A stretch of 26,446 bases of DNA from Sutterella parvirubra YIT 11816 (GTDB lineage: Bacteria > Pseudomonadota > Gammaproteobacteria > Burkholderiales > Burkholderiaceae_F), in NCBI RefSeq assembly GCF_000250875.1, contig NZ_JH604988.1, positions 45,559 to 72,004 of the forward strand, written 5' to 3'. The translations under genes were made by a program, and so were the position numbers. The notes beneath the pieces are model-generated. The model was not told the DNA's origin and made no database searches. It saw only the letters and a list, made by a program, of their open reading frames with translations. This document shows, in pieces, positions 1 to 6,885 of the stretch (within the stretch, counting starts at the first letter, position 1; every line of letters begins with the position of its first letter).

Positions 1-479
1 TTCTTCTTCGCCTGGGCGACCAAGACCTCCTGGAGGTGTTCGACGCGGCGGATGATTTCGTCCGTTTCGGAACGCAGATAGAGGCGGATGTCGGTCGCCA
101 CCTGGTCGTTGCGGGAGCGCCCCGTGTGGAGTCGCTTCCCGGCGTCGCCGATCAGCGCGGTGAGGCGCGCCTCGATGTTGAGGTGGACGTCTTCGAGTTC
201 GAGCTGCCACTCAAAGGCGCCCGAGGTGATTTCTTCGCGGATCTGGGCCATCCCGCGGCGGATGTCTTCGAGATCCTTCGTGCTGATGACGCCGATCTTT
301 TCGAGCATCGTCGCGTGCGCGAGGGAACCTTCGATGTCGGCCAACGCCATGCGCTTGTCGAAGTCCACGCTCGCCGTGTAGCGGAGCACGAAGGCGTCCA
401 CGGGTTCGGAGAATCGGCCGGACCACGCCTTCTTCTTGGCGTGCAGCGGGTCGTTGGAATGGTCTTCTTGGTGGTTCAT
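1..479 (-). CDS. argH: Argininosuccinate lyase, N-terminal part (cut by window start)
   Basis: ArgH cleaves argininosuccinate to arginine and fumarate, the last step of arginine synthesis, in the cytoplasm as a homotetramer. Reading the minus strand from the ATG at 479-477 gives 159 codons before the window edge, so about the last two thirds of the protein is missing. The visible part has the family's N-terminal signatures: [10 protein letters not shown] near residue 19, [19 protein letters not shown], and the highly conserved run [20 protein letters not shown] near residue 120. The GRFSEP start and the phrase [26 protein letters not shown] are typical of betaproteobacterial ArgH. There is only a weak GGGAT-like sequence before the ATG. 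The gene is divergent from the tRNA operon; I see no convincing promoter for it in 480-660. Confidence 0.95.
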   Translation of the reverse strand, partial: MNHQEDHSNDPLHAKKKAWSGRFSEPVDAFVLRYTASVDFDKRMALADIEGSLAHATMLEKIGVISTKDLEDIRRGMAQIREEITSGAFEWQLELEDVHLNIEARLTALIGDAGKRLHTGRSRNDQVATDIRLYLRSETDEIIRRVEHLQEVLVAQAKK

Positions 480-659
480 TGGAGATCCCGGTGGAAAGAT
501 GATTGGAGGGCCGCAAGGGGCGGAGAGCCGTGAGGCCCCCGTCAATCCCGCTGAGGCGGCGACATTTTAAGACCAAGCGCCCGCGCGGTGTTGCCGGCGC
601 CGCACCCAAACGCCTTGCCGTGAAGGTGAGCTTTCGAAATGTAAATTTTTATGTATGAG

Positions 660-689
660 TTGGCGGACGTACGTGCGTTCCCATACAAT
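660..689 (+). promoter_or_regulatory. Sigma-70 promoter of the tRNA-Pro-Arg-His operon
   Basis: TTGGCG at 660-665 (-35), an 18-base spacer, then TACAAT at 684-689 (-10). The predicted transcription start near 696 lies only a few bases before tRNA-Pro at 699, as expected for a stable-RNA promoter. Confidence 0.75.
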
Positions 690-698
690 CAAACGTCT

Positions 699-775
699 CG
701 GGGTGTGGCGCAGTCTGGTAGCGCGCCTGCTTTGGGAGCAGGATGTCGGGAGTTCGAATCTCTTCACCCCGACCA
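699..775 (+). tRNA. tRNA-Pro (UGG anticodon)
   Basis: A 77-base cloverleaf. The acceptor strands are CGGGGTG and CACCCCG, followed by discriminator A and an encoded CCA. The anticodon stem is CCTGC/GCAGG with loop TTTGGGA, giving anticodon TGG at 733-735. The T arm contains GTTCGAATC. It is the first gene of a three-tRNA transcript. Confidence 0.97.
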
Positions 776-794
776 TGCAGCCTGTGCGGTTCGC

Positions 795-871
795 CTGCCC
801 GTAGCTCAGTAGGATAGAGCATCTGCCTTCTAAGCAGACGGTCGCGGGTTCGATTCCTGCCGGGCAGGCCA
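795..871 (+). tRNA. tRNA-Arg (UCU anticodon)
   Basis: A 77-base cloverleaf. The acceptor strands are CTGCCCG and CGGGCAG, with discriminator G and an encoded CCA. The anticodon stem is TCTGC/GCAGA with loop CTTCTAA, giving anticodon TCT, which reads the rare AGA/AGG codons. The D arm has AGCTCAGTAGGATAGAGC and the T loop TTCGATT. It lies 19 bases after tRNA-Pro. Confidence 0.97.
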
Positions 872-888
872 CAGAATTCAAAGTTTGT

Positions 889-965
889 GGTGGGAATAGC
901 TCAGTTGGTAGAGTCCCGGATTGTGATTCCGGTTGTCGTGGGTTCGAGTCCCATTTCCCACCCCA
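889..965 (+). tRNA. tRNA-His (GUG anticodon)
   Basis: A 77-base cloverleaf including the extra 5' G (G-1 at 889) opposite C73, the identity element of bacterial tRNA-His. The acceptor strands are GTGGGAA and TTCCCAC, then C and an encoded CCA. The anticodon stem is CCGGA/TCCGG with loop TTGTGAT, giving anticodon GTG. It is the last tRNA of the operon. Confidence 0.97.
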
Positions 966-972
966 TCCACAC

Positions 973-1020
973 AAAAGCCCGCATTCAGCCGAATCTGAAT
1001 GCGGGCTTTTTCTTGTTTTT
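973..1020 (+). terminator. Intrinsic terminator of the tRNA operon
   Basis: A perfect 16-bp stem (973-988 with 995-1010, core AAGCCCGCATTCAG) with a 6-base loop, followed by a T-rich run reaching TTTTTCTTGTTTTT. It lies 7 bases after tRNA-His. A second short hairpin (GCCGGT/ACCGGC, 1030-1047) follows. Confidence 0.9.
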
Positions 1021-1106
1021 CGAGTTTCGGCCGGTTTGACGACCGGCTTTGAGGAAGGCGCCGCCGCCCCAGGGCCAAGGCGCCGTACCGGCGGAGTTGT
1101 GACGTG

Positions 1107-2489
1107 ATGAATTTGCGAAAGGGGCCCAGCCGCCCCCAAGGCGCAGAGGCGCGCGCGGCGGCGCTCGCCGCCCTTTGGGCGGGAACGCTCCTTTGGGCGG
1201 CGCCCCAAGATGCCCACGCCTATCTGGATCCGGGCACGGGGAGCATGCTGCTCTCGATCGTGGTCGGGTTGGCGAGCTCTGGGTACTTCTTCATCCGGCG
1301 GCTTCCGTCGCTCATCCGCCAGGCGGTCTTTCGCATGAAGGGGGACGACAAGGCGCTCAGAAGCGGCGGCATCGTCTTCTACGCGGAGTCGCCCGCCTAC
1401 TGGGGGACGTTCGAGCCGGTGCTGCGCGCCCTCTCGGAAATGGGCCAGAGCGTCACGTACCTCACCTCCGCCGAAAACGATCCGGTCTTTGAAGCCAATA
1501 TCCCGGGCGTCTCCGCCCGCTTCATCGGAAAGGGGAACAGCGCCTACACGTCGCTAGGCTTCTTGGAGGCCGACATCTTCGTCCTCACGACCCCTGGGAT
1601 CGACGTCCTGCAGATCCGGCGCTCCAAGGGCGTCAAGCGCTACGTCCATCTCGTTCACGCCGCCACCGACGCGCACGGCTACAAGCTCTTCAGCTTCGAC
1701 TACTACGACGCCGTCTACTGCTCGGGCGAGCATCAGCGTCGGTCGCTTCGCCTCCTCGAAGCGAAGCGCGGCACCGCGCCGAAGGATCTTCCGCTTCTGG
1801 GCTGCCCCTACTTCGACCGCATGGTCGCGAAGCGCCGGAACTACCGCGCCGAACCCGAAGCGCGCACCGTGCTCGTGGCGCCCACCTGGGGCCGTGCGGG
1901 CCTTTTGACCCGCACGGGTTCTGCTGTTCCGAAAGCTCTGGCCGAGGCCGGTTGGAACGTCATCCTGAGGCCGCACCCGCAGAGCTTCGTCTCCGAAGCG
2001 GACCTCATGGACAAGCTCCAAACGGAACTCGCCTCCTACCCCAACATCCGCTGGGACCGTCAGCCCGACGGCTTTGAGAGCCTCTCCCGCGCGGAAGTGA
2101 TGGTGTCCGACTTCTCGGGCGTCGTCTTCGACTTCGCGTTCGTGTTCGAACGTCCGGTCGTGACGATCGGGGACGGTTGGCAAAAGGACGGCTACGAAGC
2201 CTGGGACCTCGACGACTCTGCCTGGGAGATGGGCGTGCTGGATGCCGTCGGCACGCATTTGTCCGCGAACGAGACCGACCGCGTGCTTGCCGCCGTCGAG
2301 GCGCTCGCCGCGAACCCGCAGGACGCGTCTGAACGCATCCGCCACGTGAGGGACGCCGGGATCGTCAACTTCGGCGTAGCGGGCCGCCCCATCGCCGAAG
2401 CGCTCGTCCGTGACCTCGAAACGGTGCGCGGCGCAGCCGCGCACCGTTTCCCTGAAGCCGCCCCCGCGAAGGAGCCGACCCGATGCTGA
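1107..2489 (+). CDS. Membrane-anchored CDP-glycerol glycerophosphotransferase-like protein
   Basis: About 460 residues. The N-terminus has a hydrophobic signal-like stretch ending in DAHA near residue 38, then YLDPGTGS and a second transmembrane segment (about 46-65), which should leave the enzyme domain in the cytoplasm. The rest resembles the TagB/TagF family, which transfers glycerol-phosphate from CDP-glycerol to an acceptor. Visible marks are LVHAATDAHGYK with His184 in the region of the family's catalytic His-Gly motif, RPHPQ at 288-292, and SDFSGVVFDFAF starting at 334 in the position of the usual DYSS motif. The ATG at 1107 has GGAG 10 bases upstream; a GTG at 1104 is an alternative start. 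The stop overlaps the next gene by 7 bases, so the two are probably co-translated. The acceptor is unknown and could be a surface glycan; the true substrate could be another CDP-polyol. Confidence 0.8.
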   Translation: MNLRKGPSRPQGAEARAAALAALWAGTLLWAAPQDAHAYLDPGTGSMLLSIVVGLASSGYFFIRRLPSLIRQAVFRMKGDDKALRSGGIVFYAESPAYWGTFEPVLRALSEMGQSVTYLTSAENDPVFEANIPGVSARFIGKGNSAYTSLGFLEADIFVLTTPGIDVLQIRRSKGVKRYVHLVHAATDAHGYKLFSFDYYDAVYCSGEHQRRSLRLLEAKRGTAPKDLPLLGCPYFDRMVAKRRNYRAEPEARTVLVAPTWGRAGLLTRTGSAVPKALAEAGWNVILRPHPQSFVSEADLMDKLQTELASYPNIRWDRQPDGFESLSRAEVMVSDFSGVVFDFAFVFERPVVTIGDGWQKDGYEAWDLDDSAWEMGVLDAVGTHLSANETDRVLAAVEALAANPQDASERIRHVRDAGIVNFGVAGRPIAEALVRDLETVRGAAAHRFPEAAPAKEPTRC

Positions 2490-5428
2490 CCGTTCTCTAC
2501 ACCTTCTTCATCGCGCCCCTGGAGGCGCTGATGACGGCCGTGCTCGGCGCGGCCCACGATCTGATCGGCTCCTACGGTTGGTCCGTCGCCGTGATGAGCC
2601 TCGTCGTCAACACGCTGATCCTCCCCATCTACAACAAGGCGGAGAGCTGGCAGGAAGAGGAGCGCCGCATCAAGAAGGGGTTCGAAGCGACCGAGGCGAT
2701 GATCAAGCGCACGTTCAAGGGGCAGGAGCGCTTCGCGATGCTGACCACGATGCGCCGTCAGCACGGCTATTCGGCGAGGCTCGCGCTCCGCTCCTCGCTC
2801 GGGTTCTTTCTCCAGATCCCGTTCTTCATCGCCGCATACCACCTGCTCTCCAACATGCCGGAACTGCGCGGCGTCGCCTTCGGCCCCATCACGGACCTGG
2901 GTGCGGCCGACGGTCTGATCAAGCTCGGGGGCTTTTCGATCAACGTGCTCCCGCTCCTGATGACGGCGGTGAATCTGCTCTCGGCCTTCGTCTACACCGC
3001 GTCGCTCTCGAAGCAGGACAAGATCCAGCTCTACGGGCTCTCGGCGCTCTTCCTCGTGCTTCTCTACGCGTCCCCGGCGGCGTTGACGCTCTACTGGACT
3101 CTCAACAACGTTTACTCGCTCGGCAAGAACATCGTCGAGAAGAGCCTGCTCCCGGCCTGGCGCGCGAAGCATGCCGACCGTACTGGCAGCGCCCCCGACG
3201 CTGCTGAGGGCGCGGCGTCCGCGCCCTCGAAGGGATTCGCGTGGGTGCTGGGGACCGGCGTCCTGCTGCTTCTCTACGCCGTGTGGGATACGAACGGCCT
3301 CTGGAAGAACACGATCGGCCTGGGCGGGATTCCCGATGCGGGCCGCTTGGAAGCCTTCCTCATGATGCTTGCGCTTTCGACGTCGCTCATCTCGGAAGGG
3401 CTCCGCCGCGTCCCAGCGGCGGAGCGTTGGGTCTTCATGAGCCGGGCGGGACGCATCCTGGCGCTCCTCAACGTCCTCTATCCTGCGGTGCTCTGCACGG
3501 GCGTCTTCGGCATCACGGCCGAGTGGTATCTGGCGCCCAAGGACCCGCCCGCGACCGTGTGGGCCTGTGCGGGTTCGGCCGTGCTCACCCTGGTGTTAGG
3601 GCTCTTCTCGATTCTTTCCGACAAAGTCTTTGCACCGCTCTCGCGCTTCTACCGTGAAGGCATGCGCACGGCGACGGTGGCGCTCCTCGTCTTGGGCGTC
3701 GCCGTCATGTTGGTGGGGCTCCCCGCACTCGTCCTCACTTCGGACCCGGATTCCGTCTCGACGACCTTCGACGTCGTGATGCCGCTCTTCGTCCTCGCGA
3801 TGCTTTTTGCGGCCGTCTTCGCCGGGATCCTCTGCCGGGGGCTCCCGAAGGGCGCCGCCGTCGCGGTCTTCGCGACGGCGCTCTTTCTTGACCTCGCCCT
3901 GGCGGCCTACGCGTTCCTGCTCGTCGGCGACTACGGCCTCATCAACGGCGGGGAACTCGAGAAGACCCAGCCCCTCTACGACGCGATGAACGTTTGGAAG
4001 GACGCCGGGGCGCTTCTTGTCCTGGCGGCGGTCTCGGTCTTTGCCGTCAAGAGGCTCTCCACGCGCACCGTGCGGGACTTCTCGTCGCTCTTGACGGTCC
4101 TGGTCTTCGGCCTTTCCGCTCTGATGCTCGCCCCCTTGGCGGGTCGCGTTCCCGCGAAGGCGGTGCAGACGGAAAAGCCCGTACCGCCGGCCTCGTCCAA
4201 AGACCTCTTCACCTTCAGTGCTACGGGCAAGAACCTTCTCGTCGTCGTCTTCGACATGTACACGGCGGACCACTTCCTGCGGATCCTTGAGGAGCGCCCG
4301 GAATTGAAGGCAGCGTTCGAAGGCTTCACCTGGTACCGCGACACGACCGCCGCGGGGAGCGGCACGCTCCACGCGCTCGCGGTGACTGCGGGTGGGAACC
4401 GCTTCTCGGTGTCCGGCATCAACCGCGACAACGAGGGAAAGACCTTCGAGCAGCTCTACGGCGAAAGCTACGACCTGATTCCGAGCCTTTTGGGTGAGAG
4501 CTGGGACCGTGCCGTGATCGGGAGCATGTGGCCCTCTCCGAAGCCCCTCGCGTACCCCAACATAGGCTACGCGGAGCTGATGGACGGTTGGTTCGACTAC
4601 TACTACCGCGAAACCTTTGAGGACGCGAAGAGCCGCGACCGCGCGGATGCGTTCGGTCGACTCCTCTCCATTTCGATCTTCAAGGCGGCGCCTTATTCGC
4701 TGCGCGGCAAGGTGTACGCGAACGGCCGTTGGTTGGCGTCCGCAAAGGAAACGCTGGACGGATTCAAGGCCTACGCCGCCGTTCGCCCCTGGGCGGACTT
4801 CAGCCGCGTGGTACCTTCGGGCGACGTCTACCGCTACGTCTACAGCGACGGCTCGCACACGGGACGCTACATCGGCGAGGACGGCCTGCCCTCGCTCGTC
4901 AAACCGGACACGCCTTCCGCCTGGAAGCGTGAGAATCCCGTGATCGACTTCAGCCACTACCTCTCCGAGCGTGCCTTCACGGAGCGCCTTGCCGATTGGC
5001 TCAACTGGATGCGTGTGAACGGCGTCTTCGACAACACCCGGATCGTTGTGACGGCCGACCACGGCGGCCGCGACAGCGTGACGCTCCTTGAAGGCATCGG
5101 ACGGGTCCCCTACAAGGGCCGCATCGACGAAGACGTCGACAACCCGGGCATCCGCTATCCGCTTCTTCTCGTGAAGGACTTCGGTGGGAAGGGTGAGATG
5201 AAGGTGTCGGACGAGCCGATGACGAACGGCGACGTGCCGGATCTCATCCTGGCGGGTGTTCGTGAGCTGCCCGTGAAGTACAGAAGCGGCGTGGGTGATG
5301 CGGATCGCGTTCGTTTCTACGACTCCTGCAGCGACGCGAATCTTGCTCAGGAATCGATGAGCTGCTTTGTCTACGGCATCCGGGGCGACATGTTTGAGAA
5401 GTCGTCCTGGTCGTTGGAGGGTCGGTGA
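2483..5428 (+). CDS. Fusion protein: YidC/Oxa1-like domain + polytopic membrane region + sulfatase/phosphoglycerol-transferase-like domain
   Basis: 981 residues in three parts. Residues 1-230 match the YidC/Oxa1 insertase fold: YGWSVAVM opening the first core helix, LGFFLQIPFFIAAYHLLS, INVLPLLMTAVNLL, and SPAALTLYWTLNNVYSLGKN. Residues about 255-560 carry roughly eight to nine hydrophobic segments. Residues about 575-981 look like the alkaline-phosphatase/sulfatase superfamily that includes LtaS and EptA. Candidate metal ligands are Asp591 (VVVFDMYT) and Asp859-His860 (VVTADHGG), and the candidate nucleophile is Thr628 (GSGTLHALAVT). The catalytic part should face the periplasm. In the YidC part, Asn43 (SLVVNTLILPI) stands where insertases carry the groove arginine. 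A housekeeping YidC is usually encoded near rnpA/mnmE, so this is probably a specialised paralogue. Inferred role: moving a phospho-polyol or similar group onto a surface polymer together with the upstream transferase. It overlaps that gene by 7 bases. Confidence 0.8.
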   Translation: MLTVLYTFFIAPLEALMTAVLGAAHDLIGSYGWSVAVMSLVVNTLILPIYNKAESWQEEERRIKKGFEATEAMIKRTFKGQERFAMLTTMRRQHGYSARLALRSSLGFFLQIPFFIAAYHLLSNMPELRGVAFGPITDLGAADGLIKLGGFSINVLPLLMTAVNLLSAFVYTASLSKQDKIQLYGLSALFLVLLYASPAALTLYWTLNNVYSLGKNIVEKSLLPAWRAKHADRTGSAPDAAEGAASAPSKGFAWVLGTGVLLLLYAVWDTNGLWKNTIGLGGIPDAGRLEAFLMMLALSTSLISEGLRRVPAAERWVFMSRAGRILALLNVLYPAVLCTGVFGITAEWYLAPKDPPATVWACAGSAVLTLVLGLFSILSDKVFAPLSRFYREGMRTATVALLVLGVAVMLVGLPALVLTSDPDSVSTTFDVVMPLFVLAMLFAAVFAGILCRGLPKGAAVAVFATALFLDLALAAYAFLLVGDYGLINGGELEKTQPLYDAMNVWKDAGALLVLAAVSVFAVKRLSTRTVRDFSSLLTVLVFGLSALMLAPLAGRVPAKAVQTEKPVPPASSKDLFTFSATGKNLLVVVFDMYTADHFLRILEERPELKAAFEGFTWYRDTTAAGSGTLHALAVTAGGNRFSVSGINRDNEGKTFEQLYGESYDLIPSLLGESWDRAVIGSMWPSPKPLAYPNIGYAELMDGWFDYYYRETFEDAKSRDRADAFGRLLSISIFKAAPYSLRGKVYANGRWLASAKETLDGFKAYAAVRPWADFSRVVPSGDVYRYVYSDGSHTGRYIGEDGLPSLVKPDTPSAWKRENPVIDFSHYLSERAFTERLADWLNWMRVNGVFDNTRIVVTADHGGRDSVTLLEGIGRVPYKGRIDEDVDNPGIRYPLLLVKDFGGKGEMKVSDEPMTNGDVPDLILAGVRELPVKYRSGVGDADRVRFYDSCSDANLAQESMSCFVYGIRGDMFEKSSWSLEGR

Positions 5429-5437
5429 AGACGGATG

Positions 5438-5460
5438 GAGGGAGCGTTTTACGCTCCCTC
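5438..5460. terminator. Hairpin between convergent genes, possible weak bidirectional terminator
   Basis: A perfect 10-bp stem GAGGGAGCGT/ACGCTCCCTC with loop TTT, in the 48-base gap between the fusion gene (+) and the LicD gene (-). No clear T-run follows on either strand, so termination is inferred from position. Confidence 0.5.
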
Positions 5461-5476
5461 AATCACTTCCGAACCC

Positions 5477-6208
5477 TCAGAAATCAATCCTGTGCACTCG
5501 GAACCGCCGCTTCGCAGGCGGCAGCGGCGTCATGAAGTCGGGACCGTACTGAATGCGGAGGTAGCTCTCCGGTACGCAAGGCCCAGGCATCTTCCTCCCG
5601 CAGAAGTCCAACTCGCGCCGGACGGGCAGGAACTTCTCCTTCGGGAAGCTGATGTCCTGATAGAGGTGGTGCGTGTAGCGGATTCGGGTCTTGTCCTCCT
5701 GACGGTCCGCCCATCCGCGAAGCAGGTTCCGAACGGGCTTGAGGGGGTACTTCACAAGGCTCTTGAAGATCCGCATGGGATGTCCCTTCGGGAGCTTGTG
5801 GCGATCATTGACCCATTGAAGGAGCCGCGTAAGCGGCTCCGCCATCGACCCCGTCTCCTTCATGACGAAGATGTCGATGAAGACGGGCTTCCAGTCGTCC
5901 AACCGCGGGGCACGCGCGTAGCGGAAGCGCTTGTCGTTCAACTTCGTAATGCGGGTGCGGTCGATCTCAAGAAAGTCGGGGAGCTCCACTTTGAGGAGCT
6001 TCTCAAACTCCTCCTCCATCATCATCACGTCGACGTCGTCGTCCCAGGGGATGAGCCCCTTGTGCCGGACGGCGCCCAAAAGCGTCCCGAAGGAGAGCAT
6101 GTATTCGATGCCGTTCGCCCGGCAGAGGTCGTCGAAGTCAAAGAGTTGGCGGACGATGGCGGCGTGGTAGCGCTTCAGTTCGTCGTCGGTAAGGCCGGGA
6201 GCGGTCAT
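5477..6208 (-). CDS. LicD-family phosphotransferase
   Basis: 243 residues with the LicD signature near the N-terminus: GTLLGAVRHKG at 41-51 and PWDDDVDV at 54-61. The Asp cluster is the metal-binding part of a nucleotidyltransferase-like fold. LicD proteins transfer phosphocholine from CDP-choline to surface glycans (Haemophilus LPS, pneumococcal teichoic acid). The animal relatives FKRP and fukutin use CDP-ribitol, so the donor cannot be read from sequence alone. No signal peptide or membrane segment is visible, so the protein is probably cytoplasmic or peripheral. It converges on the glycerophosphotransferase/YidC-fusion pair, suggesting the three act on the same polymer. The ATG at 6208 has no clear Shine-Dalgarno sequence, but conserved residues begin soon after it and no better start is seen. 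Confidence 0.85.
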   Translation of the reverse strand: MTAPGLTDDELKRYHAAIVRQLFDFDDLCRANGIEYMLSFGTLLGAVRHKGLIPWDDDVDVMMMEEEFEKLLKVELPDFLEIDRTRITKLNDKRFRYARAPRLDDWKPVFIDIFVMKETGSMAEPLTRLLQWVNDRHKLPKGHPMRIFKSLVKYPLKPVRNLLRGWADRQEDKTRIRYTHHLYQDISFPKEKFLPVRRELDFCGRKMPGPCVPESYLRIQYGPDFMTPLPPAKRRFRVHRIDF

Positions 6209-6245
6209 GCGGAGGATCGGGTTGGAGGGTGGAAGGTCAAGACGG

Positions 6246-6274
6246 ATTTTACGCGTGATCCTCCAAAAGAAACA
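6246..6274 (-). promoter_or_regulatory. Possible promoter of the LicD gene
   Basis: On the minus strand TGTTTC (6274-6269), 17 bases, then TAAAAT (6251-6246). The -10 is good and the -35 weak. It overlaps the tail of the upstream terminator and would start transcription about 30 bases before the ATG. Because that terminator isolates the LicD gene from its upstream neighbour, a promoter is expected here. Confidence 0.3.
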
Positions 6275-6294
6275 TCCACCGTCGCCGGTGGATG
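6264..6294 (-). terminator. Intrinsic terminator after the small WYL-like gene
   Basis: A perfect 9-bp stem CATCCACCG/CGGTGGATG (6273-6294) with a 4-base loop. On the minus strand it is followed by TTTCTTTT. It lies about 25 bases beyond the stop codon at 6320. Confidence 0.8.
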
Positions 6295-6319
6295 CCGAGG
6301 TGCGGAATCTTGGTCCGGG

Positions 6320-6619
6320 TCAGATGCGCGCGTAGATCTGCAGGAACTTGCCGAAGCCCGCTTCGGTTTCGGGAGCGGGAGCCTCCCAGGGGGATTCGGA
6401 AACGGCCGTGCCGAGCATGTCGGCGACCGTGAAGTAGCGCAGCTTGCGGGTGACGCCGGAGGTCGAGCCGCCTTCGGTCTGATAGGCCATCATGGTCACT
6501 TCATTGGCGCCGTTGAGCCCGTAGGCATAGGGGGAGACCACGCGGTCGTTGCCGTGGTAGCCGAAGGCCAGAGACTTCTTTTCTTCGATCGCCTTCGCGA
6601 TCAGGTCGACTGTAGACAT
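6320..6619 (-). CDS. Small protein resembling a stand-alone WYL-like domain
   Basis: 99 residues. The pattern AIEEKKSLAFGYHGNDRVVSP, then AYGLNG, VTMMAYQTEGG and LRYFTVADMLG follows the strand order of WYL domains (a basic/aromatic strand, R-V-x-P, an AYQ strand, then R-x-F-x-V-x-x-M/I). WYL domains usually sense ligands or nucleic acid at the C-terminus of transcription regulators. Here there is no helix-turn-helix, so it is either a lone sensor domain or only a remote relative. The tail (about 72-99) is acidic and Pro-rich, ending LQIYARI. GGGAG at 6631-6627 is a good ribosome-binding site for the ATG at 6619. It is a single-gene transcript with its own terminator. Function unknown. Confidence 0.75.
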   Translation of the reverse strand: MSTVDLIAKAIEEKKSLAFGYHGNDRVVSPYAYGLNGANEVTMMAYQTEGGSTSGVTRKLRYFTVADMLGTAVSESPWEAPAPETEAGFGKFLQIYARI

Positions 6620-6824
6620 TTCTTTTCTCCCGGATTGAATGGTGTTCGTCGTGTTCGGAGGAGGGTATCCGCCGCGGGAGTCGAGGCTTCGCGCGAAATC
6701 CTCCTTTAAACCATTATGGCGGCAGGGGTAGACGGGTGTTCCGGAAAACCCAAGCGCGGAGTCATCAGGTCAAAGGATCGCGCGGACCCTGGGAGAATTC
6801 CCGATGTTTTGCCGTGCCCTTCGG

Positions 6825-6864
6825 TAGACGAAAGGCGCCCCGACCGCAAAGGTCGGGGCGCCTT
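6825..6864 (-). terminator. Intrinsic terminator of valS
   Basis: A perfect 14-bp stem (6832-6845 with 6851-6864, core GGCGCCCCGACC) with a 5-base loop, followed on the minus strand by a modest T-rich run TTTCGTCT. It begins 21 bases after the valS stop codon. Confidence 0.8.
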
Positions 6865-6885
6865 CAAAGATCCGTCAGCGTTAGG

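Noticed and set aside
1036..1041. TTGACG as the -35 of a promoter for the glycerophosphotransferase gene
   Set aside because: No acceptable -10 lies 16-18 bases downstream, and the hexamer is the loop of a small hairpin.
5435..6709. A 424-codon open frame on the plus strand across the LicD and WYL-like genes
   Set aside because: It runs through two well-supported minus-strand genes and their terminator, and its translation shows only the skewed composition of an antisense shadow.
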